From Megamerina dolium (lineage: Eukaryota; Arthropoda; Insecta; Diptera; Megamerinidae): a DNA stretch of 64,000 nucleotides. The DNA is taken from the NCBI GenBank assembly GCA_963854835.1, contig OY978526.1, positions 46,911,140-46,975,139 of the forward strand. Reading direction: 5' to 3'. Below, one piece after another: positions 22,900 through 36,100 of the stretch. Below the pieces are notes generated by a model. It searched no databases. It was given only the letters and a program-made list of their open reading frames with translations, and was not told the DNA's origin. A program made the position numbers and the translations under genes. The stretch's first letter is position 1, and each line of letters starts with the position of its first letter.

Positions 22900-23900
22900 T
22901 AAGGATGTCCGTCCGTCCGTCTATCTGTCTGCCACGTAGCTGGTTCGTACGATAACTTAAGCAAATACTGAGCTATTTGCGAAATTTGGCATGTAAGCTA
23001 TGATGGCATGATTGCATGATGGTGTACGAATGGGATTGATAATGGGCATGCTGGGACAACTACAGCGTCCACACGGAGAAATCAAGGTGACTAACCTCGC
23101 ATTATTTTAAATGTTTAACTTGCTATAACTCGTTTAATGTACCATCTAGGAAAATAATATTTGGCACGTGATGCTACTTATGTTACGTTATGTTATACTA
23201 AAACATAATCTTCCCACGAGTACTTTCTATAGTAGCTCACATACAAAGTGCCTGAATTTCTTTTAAATTTGAACCGCTGTAACTTCGGCAATCTTCTGTC
23301 TAGGACAACCACATTTGACACTTAGGATGGTTTTCTCAACTGCCTGCTAGCGTTATCGGACCGATTAAAGTTAACGGGCACATTTGCTGCCTGCTAAAGT
23401 TTATGATAACAAATGCACAGTTATCTTTTATGTTAGCTATGCATTTGCTGTTATAAGTTTTATTAGGCAGCGAATGCGCCCGTTAACTTTATCGGTTCGA
23501 TAACGCTAATAGGCAGTAGAGAAAACAGCTCATAGATCAATATTGTAGTCGGAAATAAGCTGGGATAAAATCAGCAAGCCACGCCTCTTGCTCCCAAATA
23601 AAGTCGAGGAAATAAAAAAATGTTTAAAGCGCCATAACTTACTAACAAGCGTAGGACAACCATATTTAAGTTGTGGATTAGTATCGTAAGCATAACTAGT
23701 TATACAAGAAATGGGCCATCCACGCTCAGTGTTTATAGAAGCTACCATGCAAAATGACTGATTACCTTTTAAATTTAAACCGTTGTAACTTCGTCAATCT
23801 TCTGTCTAGACCAACCATATTTGACATTTAGATCAATATTATAGTCGAAAATAAGCTGGTATAAAAGCATAAATTACGAAATGACTGATTTTATTTGACC
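22900..23900. repeat. Satellite-like dispersed repeat array (same family as 2590-3330)
   Basis: After GTCCGTCCGTCTATCTGTCT at about 22910, the phrases CTTCGGCAATCTTCTGTCTA, GACAACCACATTTGACACTT, TAGTCGGAAATAAGCTGGG, CAAGCCACGCCTCTTGC, GCGCCATAACTTACTAAC and GTGGATTAGTATCGTAAGCA recur in the order seen at 2590-3330. A fold-back MITE (23330-23526) interrupts one unit. No coding potential is recognised. Confidence 0.65.
23330..23526. mobile_element. Fold-back MITE, 197 bp, with about 70-bp arms
   Basis: The left arm GTTTTCTCAACTGCCTGCTA continues through GCGTTATCGGACCGATTAAA to GCTGCCT, and the right arm is its near-perfect inverted copy. Only about 55 bp separates the arms. It sits inside a satellite-like unit between CACTTAG and ATAGATCAA, so it is a discrete insertion. 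It has no coding capacity and its superfamily is unknown. Confidence 0.8.
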
Positions 23901-25300
23901 AATTTTCAACCATAATTTTTATGTTATTCATTCCACTCGAAGAAACACAATGAGAACATGATAACTTTGATTACTTTATTATATGTAAAAAAAAAAGTGT
24001 ACATGGTATTTTAACAAAGACCAACATATATCAATGAAAATACAGGGTTATTCATTATTTCATAATGATATTTATATCAATAAAAATTCTATTTCTAGGG
24101 ATGAGGACAAATGAGATATCTACTAAAAATGCTAGATCGATAAAAGTTTACCATCTAATTTTAATGGATTCAGTACTTTCGTTCATTTTTCACACAATAA
24201 AAATGTTTTATTTAATATGTTTTGTGCACAATGTTTTATGTATATGATACACCATGTATATACACCACCACTAGTATTGGAATGAGTTAATTGTTAGATG
24301 TTGCCGAAACAGCTTGTAAAGCGTGAAACTATTTCGAAATATGGCATCTTTCAGGCTTTCCAGGTTTTTCGGACTTCGGTTGTGGAGCAGCTTCCATACA
24401 ATTGCAATAAAACATCTTTCAAGTTTGAGCGCCTAAAGCTGCATCGCCTGAAAAACCCGGTATGCAGCTTCAGCTTAAGGGTTGACCTTGGATATAATTT
24501 TATATTTGCGATCAAAATTACTATAGAAATACACAATATCTTTCACGTTGTTAATATCGGGAAATGGTTACTTTGAAGAATAATAAACACTTTATTTTCA
24601 ATTTTAAAAAACTTATGTCGAAGGCTTTATTATTTTTTTATCACATAAAACGTATAACAATTTTTATACATTTAAAAACATGCTTATTTGCAAATGTAAC
24701 ATTTTATTCACTTAATTGAAAGTAGCATTTTCTGGCAAGGAAGGCTTTAACGGCCTCGCAAATAGAAGTAGCATTTGAATCCCGGCTGGCCACGCTGAAA
24801 AACTTTATTACACATCAACATAAAGAACAAATTTCAATATGTTTTTGGAAAGAAAATGTTAGTCTTTAAAAAATATAATATATATTAATATAATATATAA
24901 TATATATTAAGAGTATTGTAATTTATATGTATTAAAAGTATAATAATGAAAATTTGTTCCATTCAAACCATGAATAGGATTTTTGAAAACGAGTGACCTT
25001 ACGAATGTTTATCATCGAAGCCGAAAAATCTTGGAAATTGCTGTCAAATAGTCGGCAATTTGTTTGGAGGAGCACTTCCAATGAACGCGTGGTAGGTTTC
25101 ACGTCGATCGGTCGAAAAAATTGCAATACAAATTAATCAAAATTTTTTAATATAAGTGGATAATCAGGCTCTTTGATTACATGATTAATCGCAGAGTTTT
25201 AATTAACATATAAAAAATTGCCTGGTAGGTATAATCGTACCATGATTTGCTGAAAATATAAGCATCGTTATTTGGTTTATATCGAAAATTCGTTTCTACA
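23901..25300. other. No gene recognised
   Basis: AT-rich DNA. A more GC-balanced stretch at 24290-24500 gives minus-strand frames without recognisable domains. Alternating ATATTA/TAATAT repeats lie at about 24868-24912. Confidence 0.5.
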
Positions 25301-26169
25301 GCTGCATTCTTTTGTAAGCTAGTTACAAAAGAACACCAACTCGCATATAACTTCCCTTTTACTTGAATATAATTTCCCTTTAGTTTCTTAGCAACGCTGG
25401 TGGTATATATGGTTGTTCGTGAAATTTATAAACGAAATAAAAACAAAAAAGAAGCAATTCTGGGGAATCTGTAGTAAATATATTCGTATATTTAAATTAA
25501 ATTTTTATTTGCACTTGCTGTATTTTGCTTATTTTTGTTTATATTTACAATAATTTGATGTGTTGTTGAAATTTCCCAAGCACATTCCAGTAGTCTATTC
25601 ACAATAGTGTTGTTTTTTTACTTTCCAACACTATAACTCAGGTCGACTAAAATATAAGAAACTTCAATTGAACTCAGTTAAAACAGACGATGTCGCTTAT
25701 TTTTGTTGTTACTTTAGCCGCATTCTTTTGTAACCGAGTTGCAAAAGAACACCAACTCACATTTAATTTCCCTTTTACTTGAATATAATTTCCCTTTAGT
25801 TACTTAGCAACGCTGGTGGTATATATGGTTGTTCGTGAAATTTATAAACGAAATAAAAACAAAAAAGAAACAATTCTGCGGAATCTGTGGTAAATATATT
25901 CGTTTACTTAAAATAAATTTTTATTTGCACTTGCTTTATTTGTTTATATTTACAATAATTTGACGTGTTGTTGAAATTTCCCAAGCACATACCAGTAGTC
26001 TATTCACAATAGTGCTGTTTTTTTTACTTTCCAACACTATAACTCAGGTCGATTAAAATATAAGCAACTTCAATTGAACTCGGTTAAAATAGACGATGTC
26101 GCTTATTTTTTTTGTTGTTCGGCAAATAAGTCAGTATTCTTTTGCAACTCGCGTGCAAAAGAATGCGGC
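25301..26169. mobile_element. MITE dimer: two 400-bp units and three shared hairpins
   Basis: The outer ends read inward GCTGCATTCTTTTG and GCCGCATTCTTTTG. Each end is a small hairpin (ATTCTTTTGTAA paired with TTACAAAAGAA on the left, ATTCTTTTGCA with TGCAAAAGAAT on the right), and a third hairpin of the same type lies in the middle at about 25717-25750. Between hairpins two direct copies of a 390-bp unit follow, including CAACGCTGGTGGTATATATG and CCAACACTATAACTCAGGTC. TACA borders both outer ends and may be part of the target duplication. No coding capacity. Confidence 0.75.
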
Positions 26170-27171
26170 TTACATAATACAACAGACAATGTTACAATTA
26201 ATGTGTATTTATGGATGTGTGTGTGTGTGTGTGTGCGAAGATTTTAGTATGATTTAGTTTAGAGATATTTTATTAAATATACTTGTAATGATATATTATT
26301 GAATTTGATATTATTCATATATTTCATAGACCGTTGTCTACGTTTTGTTTTCGATTTGTTGTTGCAATATTACACAGTGCTTTGTCCTTATTTCTTTACA
26401 AATGAAATATTCAGGCGTATGAAGATAATTAAATAAATATTAAACAAAATGAAAAAAAAAAAATTAAACGCTCAAATCTAAAGAGAAATTGCTTAATTAA
26501 TTAATTTTATTTAAATTTATTAAATTAAATTAAAATTTGAATGCATAAATTAATTCACTATAATTTTGTGTGTGATTGTGTATTCCGAAATGTTTAGATT
26601 TCTTGTAATGATTATTTAGCTGCTTTAATTAAATGTGCAATATTTGAATATAAATAAATTACCATGATTTATATTGCTTCTCGATTGTTTTCTAATTTTA
26701 TGTAATGTTTATTTTCTTATTTTGTTTTACATATACCTACTGTAGTATATAAAATTTAACATAAACTTTTCGTTAAATGTATTTTACCTTCTTTTATAAC
26801 AATTTTTATTTATAATTATAATTACTTTCACTATTTTGGAACATTTTACTTTTAGCGTTTTTTGTTGTTTTTTTTTCGTACTAATGGAATTTATGAATTG
26901 AAACGAAGCATTTTAATGTATGTATACGTATGCATATATTTTCTTAGAAATAATTATGTATTGCATGTGTTAAAAATTTAATATTTCCACACGACAATTA
27001 AAAAGACGAGAGCCAAATTTATTTATAACTTTGCATATTACCGAAAATATATGAGAGAAAATCAAGGTATGCTTTTTTCATCATTTCATATTTATAAGAA
27101 ACCCTAAAACCCATTTAGTATATGCATTTTAGAACAGAGACTACGGTCATTACAATGGATAAAAAAAAAAA

Positions 27172-27228
<57 letters not shown>
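26170..27228. other. No gene; microsatellites
   Basis: Very AT-rich. A (TG)n run at about 26216-26237, a poly(A) run at about 26451 and an (A)n(TA)n tract at 27165-27228 are present. The last forms the left flank of the Tc1 element. Confidence 0.6.
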
Positions 27229-27231
<3 letters not shown>

Positions 27232-28956
27232 TTTGTCAATTAATTGTTTGCAAAATAAAAAAAGGTACACAAATTCAGCTTAAACTTAAAAATTTATTTT
27301 AAAAATTCATTTTTTCAGTCTTTTTTTGTTTATAACATTATACATGTATGTATTGTACATAAGTATATCTAAAAAAAAGGCAAAAGAAAAACCACAAATA
27401 AAAGAAAAATGCAGAAAACCAAAAAGTGAACAATTTTTCACTGTCAAATAATTCTTTGCAAAATCCAATCACATTTTTCAAAAATGACAAACATAAAAAT
27501 TTAAAAGTAAATAGGGTCTAATATTTGGTGTGCTTGCCATTGGCATCTATCACAGCTTGAATCCGTCGCGGCATTGACTGCACCAATCCATTAAGGTCAT
27601 AAACTAATCGAATATTTTTCCATTCCTCCTGTATGGCTTTGATTAAGGCGGTTTTGTTAGTTGGGTTCCGTTTGCCCACTCTCTTTTTTAAAAATGTCCA
27701 CAAATTTTCAATGGGGTTTAAATCTGGACTCTGGGCGGGGGTATCTATAACTTTATTGCAGTTGTATAGCACCCAGGTCCGACACAGCAGCGATTTGTGT
27801 TTGGGATCGTTGTCCTGATACAGCTTATATTTCAACTTATTACCGTTTTGGAGGTCAACAAATTCAAACTTATGAGCGCAGTTCGTCAATTCGTTTTTGA
27901 GTAAGTCCAAATAAAACTCCTTGGTCATTACATTATTGAAAATGCGCAGCTCTCCGACTCCCTTCGACGAAAAACAACCCCACACCATAACAGAAAGTTT
28001 CCCAAATTTTACTGTTGGGACAATATTTTTCTGTTGCAGAGCTGTTTTCGGTTTTCGCCAAACTTTGCCAGGTCCATCATGATAGTACATCATTATTTTA
28101 GACTCGTCGCAAAAAATTACGTCCTCCCAGAACTCCGCTGGCTTGTGAACGTTGCCAATAGCAAATGTCAGTCGCTTTTCCACATTCACAGCTGAAAGCA
28201 ATGACTTTTTCCTTGCTACGCGGGAGGAGTATTTGTGTAGGTTAAGCGCTTTCCGTACAGTTTCATGGCTCACGATCGTATTGCTGTCATTTTTAATGAT
28301 ATTTGCCAATCCCCTCAAGCTGATTTGGGGGTTTTTATCCACTTCTTTTAATATTTTTGACAGATCTCGGCGAGAAAGCTTCGGTGGTCTGCCTCCAGAG
28401 TTGTTCAAATGTAGTCTATTTTCTTTTTCCGCTCGGTTAATTATATTGTAGACAGTCCTCAGCTTAATTTTAAATATTTCAGCCAACTCCTTAACACTTT
28501 TCCCTTTATAATAATGATAATAAACCAATTGAATTAAATTTTCATCAACTCGTTTTCCAGGCATTGCGAAAAAATTGTCCAAAAAGCAAGTTGTCAACTG
28601 TTCGAAGTCAAAATCGAAATGAATGTATAATTAGCCGCTGCACAAAGCATAAAGCACAAACGAAAGTGTAAAACCAATTTCCCGTTAGATGTCCCGTTAC
28701 TTTTTCCTATTCGTGCTTATATTTTGCAAAGAATTATTTGACAGTGAGAGAATTGGCACTTTTTGGTTTTCTTTGTTTTTCTCTTCTGTATGCGTTTTTT
28801 TGTTTAGTTTTTTTTGTTATGTTTATTCATAAGACATATACAAATCATATTATAAACAAAAAAGGACTGAAAAATATAAATTTGTTAATAAATTTTTAAG
28901 TTAAAGCTGAATTTGTGTAACATTTTTGATTTTGCAAACAATTTATTGACAAACTG
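27229..28956 (-). mobile_element. Full-length Tc1-like transposon with long IR/DR ends
   Basis: The outer ends read inward CAGTTTGTCAATTAATTG and CAGTTTGTCAATAAATTG, both flanked by TA. About 210 bp inside each end is a second related block (ACTGTCAAATAATTCTTTGC) in the same orientation, which gives the inverted-repeat/direct-repeat ends of some Tc1 elements. The single transposase ORF is intact. At 1728 bp with both ends and an open ORF this is the best candidate in the window for a mobile DNA transposon. Confidence 0.95.
27518..28597 (-). CDS. Tc1-family transposase, intact, DD34E
   Basis: The ORF of 359 codons has no break. Residues from MPGKRVDENL form the paired-like helix-turn-helix region (YYKGKSVKELAEIFKI, then GGRPPKLS, then ISLRGLANIIK). 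The catalytic core shows the first Asp in IFCDESK, the second in YQDNDPKHKS and the Glu in SPDLNPIENLW, with 34 residues between the second Asp and the Glu, the DD34E pattern of Tc1. The C-terminus ends HTKY as in the other Tc1 copies here. The first Met (28597) adds 11 residues before MPGKRVDEN; the Met at 28564 gives 348 aa, nearer the family norm, and is the likelier start. It would bind the terminal repeats and move the element into TA sites. Confidence 0.95.
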   Translation of the reverse strand: MTTCFLDNFFAMPGKRVDENLIQLVYYHYYKGKSVKELAEIFKIKLRTVYNIINRAEKENRLHLNNSGGRPPKLSRRDLSKILKEVDKNPQISLRGLANIIKNDSNTIVSHETVRKALNLHKYSSRVARKKSLLSAVNVEKRLTFAIGNVHKPAEFWEDVIFCDESKIMMYYHDGPGKVWRKPKTALQQKNIVPTVKFGKLSVMVWGCFSSKGVGELRIFNNVMTKEFYLDLLKNELTNCAHKFEFVDLQNGNKLKYKLYQDNDPKHKSLLCRTWVLYNCNKVIDTPAQSPDLNPIENLWTFLKKRVGKRNPTNKTALIKAIQEEWKNIRLVYDLNGLVQSMPRRIQAVIDANGKHTKY

Positions 28957-29739
28957 TATATAGTAGTAATTTACCGATTTTTTATTTTGCTCAGAAGTAT
29001 TGTTGTTCAAGCTTCAATAAAACCCCAAGAAAAACACTCAAAACGTCACACCACTTTACGCCTTCGAATGAACTATAGAAAAATAACAAAATAAGTAGTA
29101 ATAAAAACCAGAAATAACTGCTCGATCAAAACAAGATTGGAAACCGTAAATTTTCTGGCCCAATTACTTATGTTCAAATATAGAATTTTAAATGGATCCT
29201 AGGATCCTACGCACTTACTGCAGTTTATTGCTGTTTGAAATTTTGACAGAGCGAACTGTTTGCTTGTAAAGAAAACAAACAAGCTTATAGTTTTGTTATA
29301 AATTCTAAAATGGAATTAATACCTTTTAGTATATTTGTAATTTCTTTATATATATTTGTGAAACAAAAAACCCATATTTCCTATAAATACTTAAATTATC
29401 GTTTTCCGATTACGGAGTACGGTTAAGTTTAGTCTGGGCTGTGTATGTATTGGAAATATGGACACTAACGTTAAGACTGCCAAATATATGAAAAAAATTA
29501 TTTCATAAATGCATAAAAAAATGCTTGGAAATAATTAGGAATTGGCAAAATGTCGTCAAATATGCAAACTCGTTAATAATGTTGTTTTGCGTGTTTATAA
29601 ATAAGGAGATTAAACTAGAAAACAAAGATAACTTTTCTGAGCAAAGATTCAAACACAATCAATATCTTTGAATGGCAATCTACCTATATAAATACAAATC
29701 ATTGCTGATCCCAGTAGATTATGCAATGGTAAGGTGTTA
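28957..29739. other. No gene recognised
   Basis: AT-rich sequence between the Tc1 element and the MITE nest; no conserved motif or repeat was seen. Confidence 0.5.
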
Positions 29740-30755
29740 TAGCCTAGACAGACGGCAGCCTAATTCCGAATTACCGGCGCACTTAATCCGAATAAAATAA
29801 TAACCTGACAGACTGCAGTATTGCGGATTAACTAAACGGCTGATTGCTGTTTTATTAGGTCTGTCCACTTACATTACTATCACTATCAATTTCTGTCATC
29901 TATCACTCTCGATATGAGAAAATCTACAAGAAGTACGTGAACTGAAAACTATCAGAAACTTGTAAATTTACATTCACCGTTCATAATTGACAGCTGGATT
30001 TATTTGTTCGCCAACACTTTTCATGTTGAAAACTGTAAACAATTGTTGAAAGTTTTTTATAAGCGAACACACCTAATATTTTGTAAAATGGATGGAGAAA
30101 AATTCACAATAGAAAATTTTCAGCAGTGTTGCCATCGCAAATTGCCCTAATCCTCTTTTATATATATTTATATATATTATTTATATATATTATATATATT
30201 ATATAAATATATTATATATATTATATATATTATATATATTAATTCGAATTAATTCGGTAATCCGGAATTAATAGCCTAGTCAGACGGCAGCCTAATTCCG
30301 AATTACCAAGTTAATTCGAATTAACTCCGGCATTAACTGCAGTTAGCCGCATAAACTCTATGAGTTAATTCTCAAAATAAAAGAGGATTAGGGCAATTTG
30401 CTATGGCAACACTGCTGAAAATTATCTATTGTGAATTTTTCTCGATCCATTTTACAAAATATTAGGTATGTTCGCTAACAAAAAACTTTCAACAATTGTT
30501 AACAGTTTTCAACATGAAAAGCGTTGGCGAACAACGTACTTCTTGTAGATTTTCTCATATCGAGAGTGACAGATGACAGAAATTGATAGTGACAGTAATG
30601 TAAGTAAGCAGACCTAATAAAACAGCAATTAGCCGTTTAGTTAATCCGTAATACTGTCGTCTGTCAGGTTATTATTTTATTCGGATTAAGTGCGCCGGTA
30701 ATCCGGAATTAAGCTGCCGTCTGTCTAGGCTATAAGCTGCCTTCTGTCTAGGCTA
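29740..30755. mobile_element. Harbinger-like MITE, outer copy, TTA target duplication
   Basis: The element starts TAGCCTAGACAGACGGCAG and ends CTGTCTAGGCTA, with TTA on both sides (29737-29739 and 30756-30758). Its left part is alignable to 8543-9069. A TATATATTA simple repeat has expanded at about 30160-30240, and a second MITE copy (30272-30732) is inserted in its right terminal repeat. Confidence 0.85.
30272..30732. mobile_element. Harbinger-like MITE nested in the terminal repeat of another copy
   Basis: It is a 461-bp copy in reverse orientation relative to the outer one, with ends TAGCCTAGTCAGACGGCAG and CTGTCTAGGCTA, flanked by TAA (30269-30271, 30733-30735). Removing it restores the outer copy's right end (GGAATTAAGCTGCC), which is the sequence the inner copy has at its own end. 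Confidence 0.9.
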
Positions 30756-30758
30756 TTA

Positions 30759-33150
<2,392 letters not shown>

Positions 33151-36100
33151 CTATATTACCGTGCCACCAGGAGGCACTGCTTGACTTGGAGACAAATGCT
33201 GTTGTACATTCTAAAAGAGAATACATATAAATGCAGCATTATTATAATAGCGTAATAATAATATTTACTTACTGCCGCATAGCCGGGGCGCACCCATGTA
33301 TAAATGAGCCCATCTTGACATGCTGTCATAAAGCAGTCCTCACGGAATATCAGTGCTGAAAGACGTTCGTGTGCGATCTTCTTGCAGATGAGCGGTTCCA
33401 ACAGCGGACACTCATCGAAACGTGGACACGCTGGTGTACCAATCAATTTCATTGGATCGTATGATGCCACCACCCCACCATGTGATGCCGCCGCCAGTGC
33501 GGAGCTATATGAATGTGTTGAGGATTTGCCCAATTTTAGTGAACCGAAGCTATGTTGAGTCGAACTGGTACCCAGCTGTGTGTTACCATTACCGCTTATA
33601 TCCAGCGCCGTCGAGTTGCTAAACGCGGTGTTGGTGGTGCTATTGAGATTGCCCCCATTGTGGTGGTTGGTGCTGCTGCTACTGTTGCACCCACCAACAC
33701 TGCTATTGTTGTTGTTGTGATTGTAGGATTTCAACAGGCTCATCGCCTTGCGATGATTCCGATGCGCTGCCGTCGATGATGTATTTGATCCATCCATCGT
33801 GAATGATTTTTTATCGGAGCTACTCAAAAAACTAAAATTGGATAAACGTTGGGTTAGGCTATTGAATGCCGATAAACCCGATTCCGACGACTTGCTTGCA
33901 TTTGACGCTTTACTCGAATAGCCCGATGTGTAGAATGTCGACGAACTGTTCTTCAGATGGTTATCATCAATCGTATCCGTTTTAGTGCCACTAATGCAAT
34001 TGGGAAATTTTATGGAGTTGCCTATCGTCATTGACTTGTTGCTCGAACTATTATTAACTTTGACACCTACGATCGTGGAGCTCGCTGGCGATGACTCGTC
34101 TGGTGGTGTATTTGCATTGGACGATTGCGAAGATATCGTACAGTTCGCTGTGGAGAATTTACTCGAGCTATTGCTATTACTTGTCTCAGTCACTGCTGTA
34201 TCCTTTGTGGGACTGCTGGCATGTTGTGGTGGCGGAAATGAACCTGCAGTGCTACCTATTGCAATCGGTCGTATAAGCTTAACTCCATCGGCATCTATGC
34301 CGCCGTTCATGTAGCTGGTATCGTTTAAATTCGTACTGTTCACACGTTGCCGCAACGAGAGTGGATGACGCAATACATCTTCTGTGATATCCCAGAGACA
34401 TAGTTGTGTGTCCTGACTTACCGAACCCAGACGATAGCTAATTGCTAATTTGTCCGGCGCCAAAGCAGCCGACGATGATGCATCCGATCGAAATGACTCC
34501 GATTGTGGTCGTTGTCTTGCGTGATTTGGCGTGGAATTCTTATCATTAGGTGTGAAACCGTCAAAACCGTTGCCCGTCGAATCTCCAGAGAATCGACTCT
34601 CTCGTGTGCCCGTATATTCGTTCACTTGATTCTCGTCATCTGAGAAATCGGCGCCATCCCAATTCGTATACGACGTCGTGTACGGATCGAAAGCTACCAC
34701 TGATACCCATGAACGATGCCCCTGTCCTCGTGCCACTACACGCCGTTCATGCAGTGACCATACGGTCACTAAATCATCTTCGCCGCCAACTACAATATAT
34801 TTGCCATCTGGTGACCAGCAAACACACAGGAAACCACCAAAATAGGAACGTGCAATACCGAGCAGTTCCATTGTGTCATAATGAAAGACACGCAGGAAAC
34901 CATCTTGTGACACAATGGCCAAATTTGAGCCGCACGGCGAAAAACAGAACTCGTTAATGCAACAATTCTCAGTGCTAAAGACCCATTTGTAGAGCGGATT
35001 TCGTGTAGTTTTCGATTTGCAGGTCAGTATTGTATAACCATCGCCCATTTTGAATGATTGATAATTCGGCGCAGCCGCTGTGCAGGGCAGATCCTCATTG
35101 TATAAATACAAATGACCCGATGCGTGTGAAGCCAAAAAGAGATTTGGTGAATTTGGCAACCATTTTAGACATGTAACCTTAGTTTTATCGATGAGCCGCT
35201 ATGAGATTAGGAAGATAAGTAATACCAACAGTTAAACATAGATAACACACATTCAAATATTTACGAACGCACCTCTTCATTGTACAGTTTACGCAATTCA
35301 CGTGGACCTGGCTGTGGTGAGACGAGTTGTATTTGTCCGGTGGTGAAACCGATTAGTAGTGGGGCGCCAGCTGGTGTGGCCGCTGTGACATTAAAATCAT
35401 GACAACTGGGATTTGTGCCCTTGTAGAATTTCTTATCAAGCGGTTTACTTAGCTCGGTACTCTGAAAGAGATAAAATGTCCTTGTATTAAACTGAGTCCA
35501 ATCATTTGTTTGCAAAATTTGTTAGATAATTAGAGATGATATCGTCAAACATATGTACATATGCTTGGATAGAAAAATCCTTTCCACTATGAGTTGTTTA
35601 AACTGTATACTGATATTGACAACGTTCACTCTTGGTTCCTGTGCCAATTTGCAGAAGATAGATCCGCCCTGTTGCTTACGAAAATTTCATATTATTCGAC
35701 GTCGATGTAATTTACCAAAATCAACTGGTGAAAGCTTTTTGGAAGATTCTATCTTTAATAAGTAATGCAAAAGTGCTTCATTTAGAGCATGAAAATATCA
35801 TTTTATTCTCAAGTTCCGTGGGCATAAGGTGCTGACAGACAGTAATAAAATTCTCATGTATTTTGTATTTATGTTCTCTCTCATTTGTTGAAAATATTCG
35901 GTTAATCAAAATAAAATGCTCAAAATATTTAAAATATTTTTTCCAATAGAAACTAGACAGGTAGCTACGATTTTGCATTTTACAATAATTCGTATTTTTT
36001 ATTAATCCTTGCATGTGGAGAATGCATGTAAAAAAATTGGTAAGAAGCTAGGTTTCTTCAGAAGAATTCGAAAAAAGTTATTAGTAATATACAACGCGAT

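Noticed and set aside
24290..24576. Possible coding exon (92-codon plus and 61-codon minus frames)
   Set aside because: Neither frame shows a recognisable domain, splice partner or repeat family.
25301..26169. CRISPR-like array of spaced hairpins
   Set aside because: Only three hairpins, spacers of 390 bp that are copies of each other, and a eukaryotic context; a MITE dimer explains it.
33156..33272. C-terminal extension of WDR20 read straight through to 33156
   Set aside because: The stretch reads through a 62-bp intron; splicing at 33273/33210 gives a family-like C-terminus in phase.
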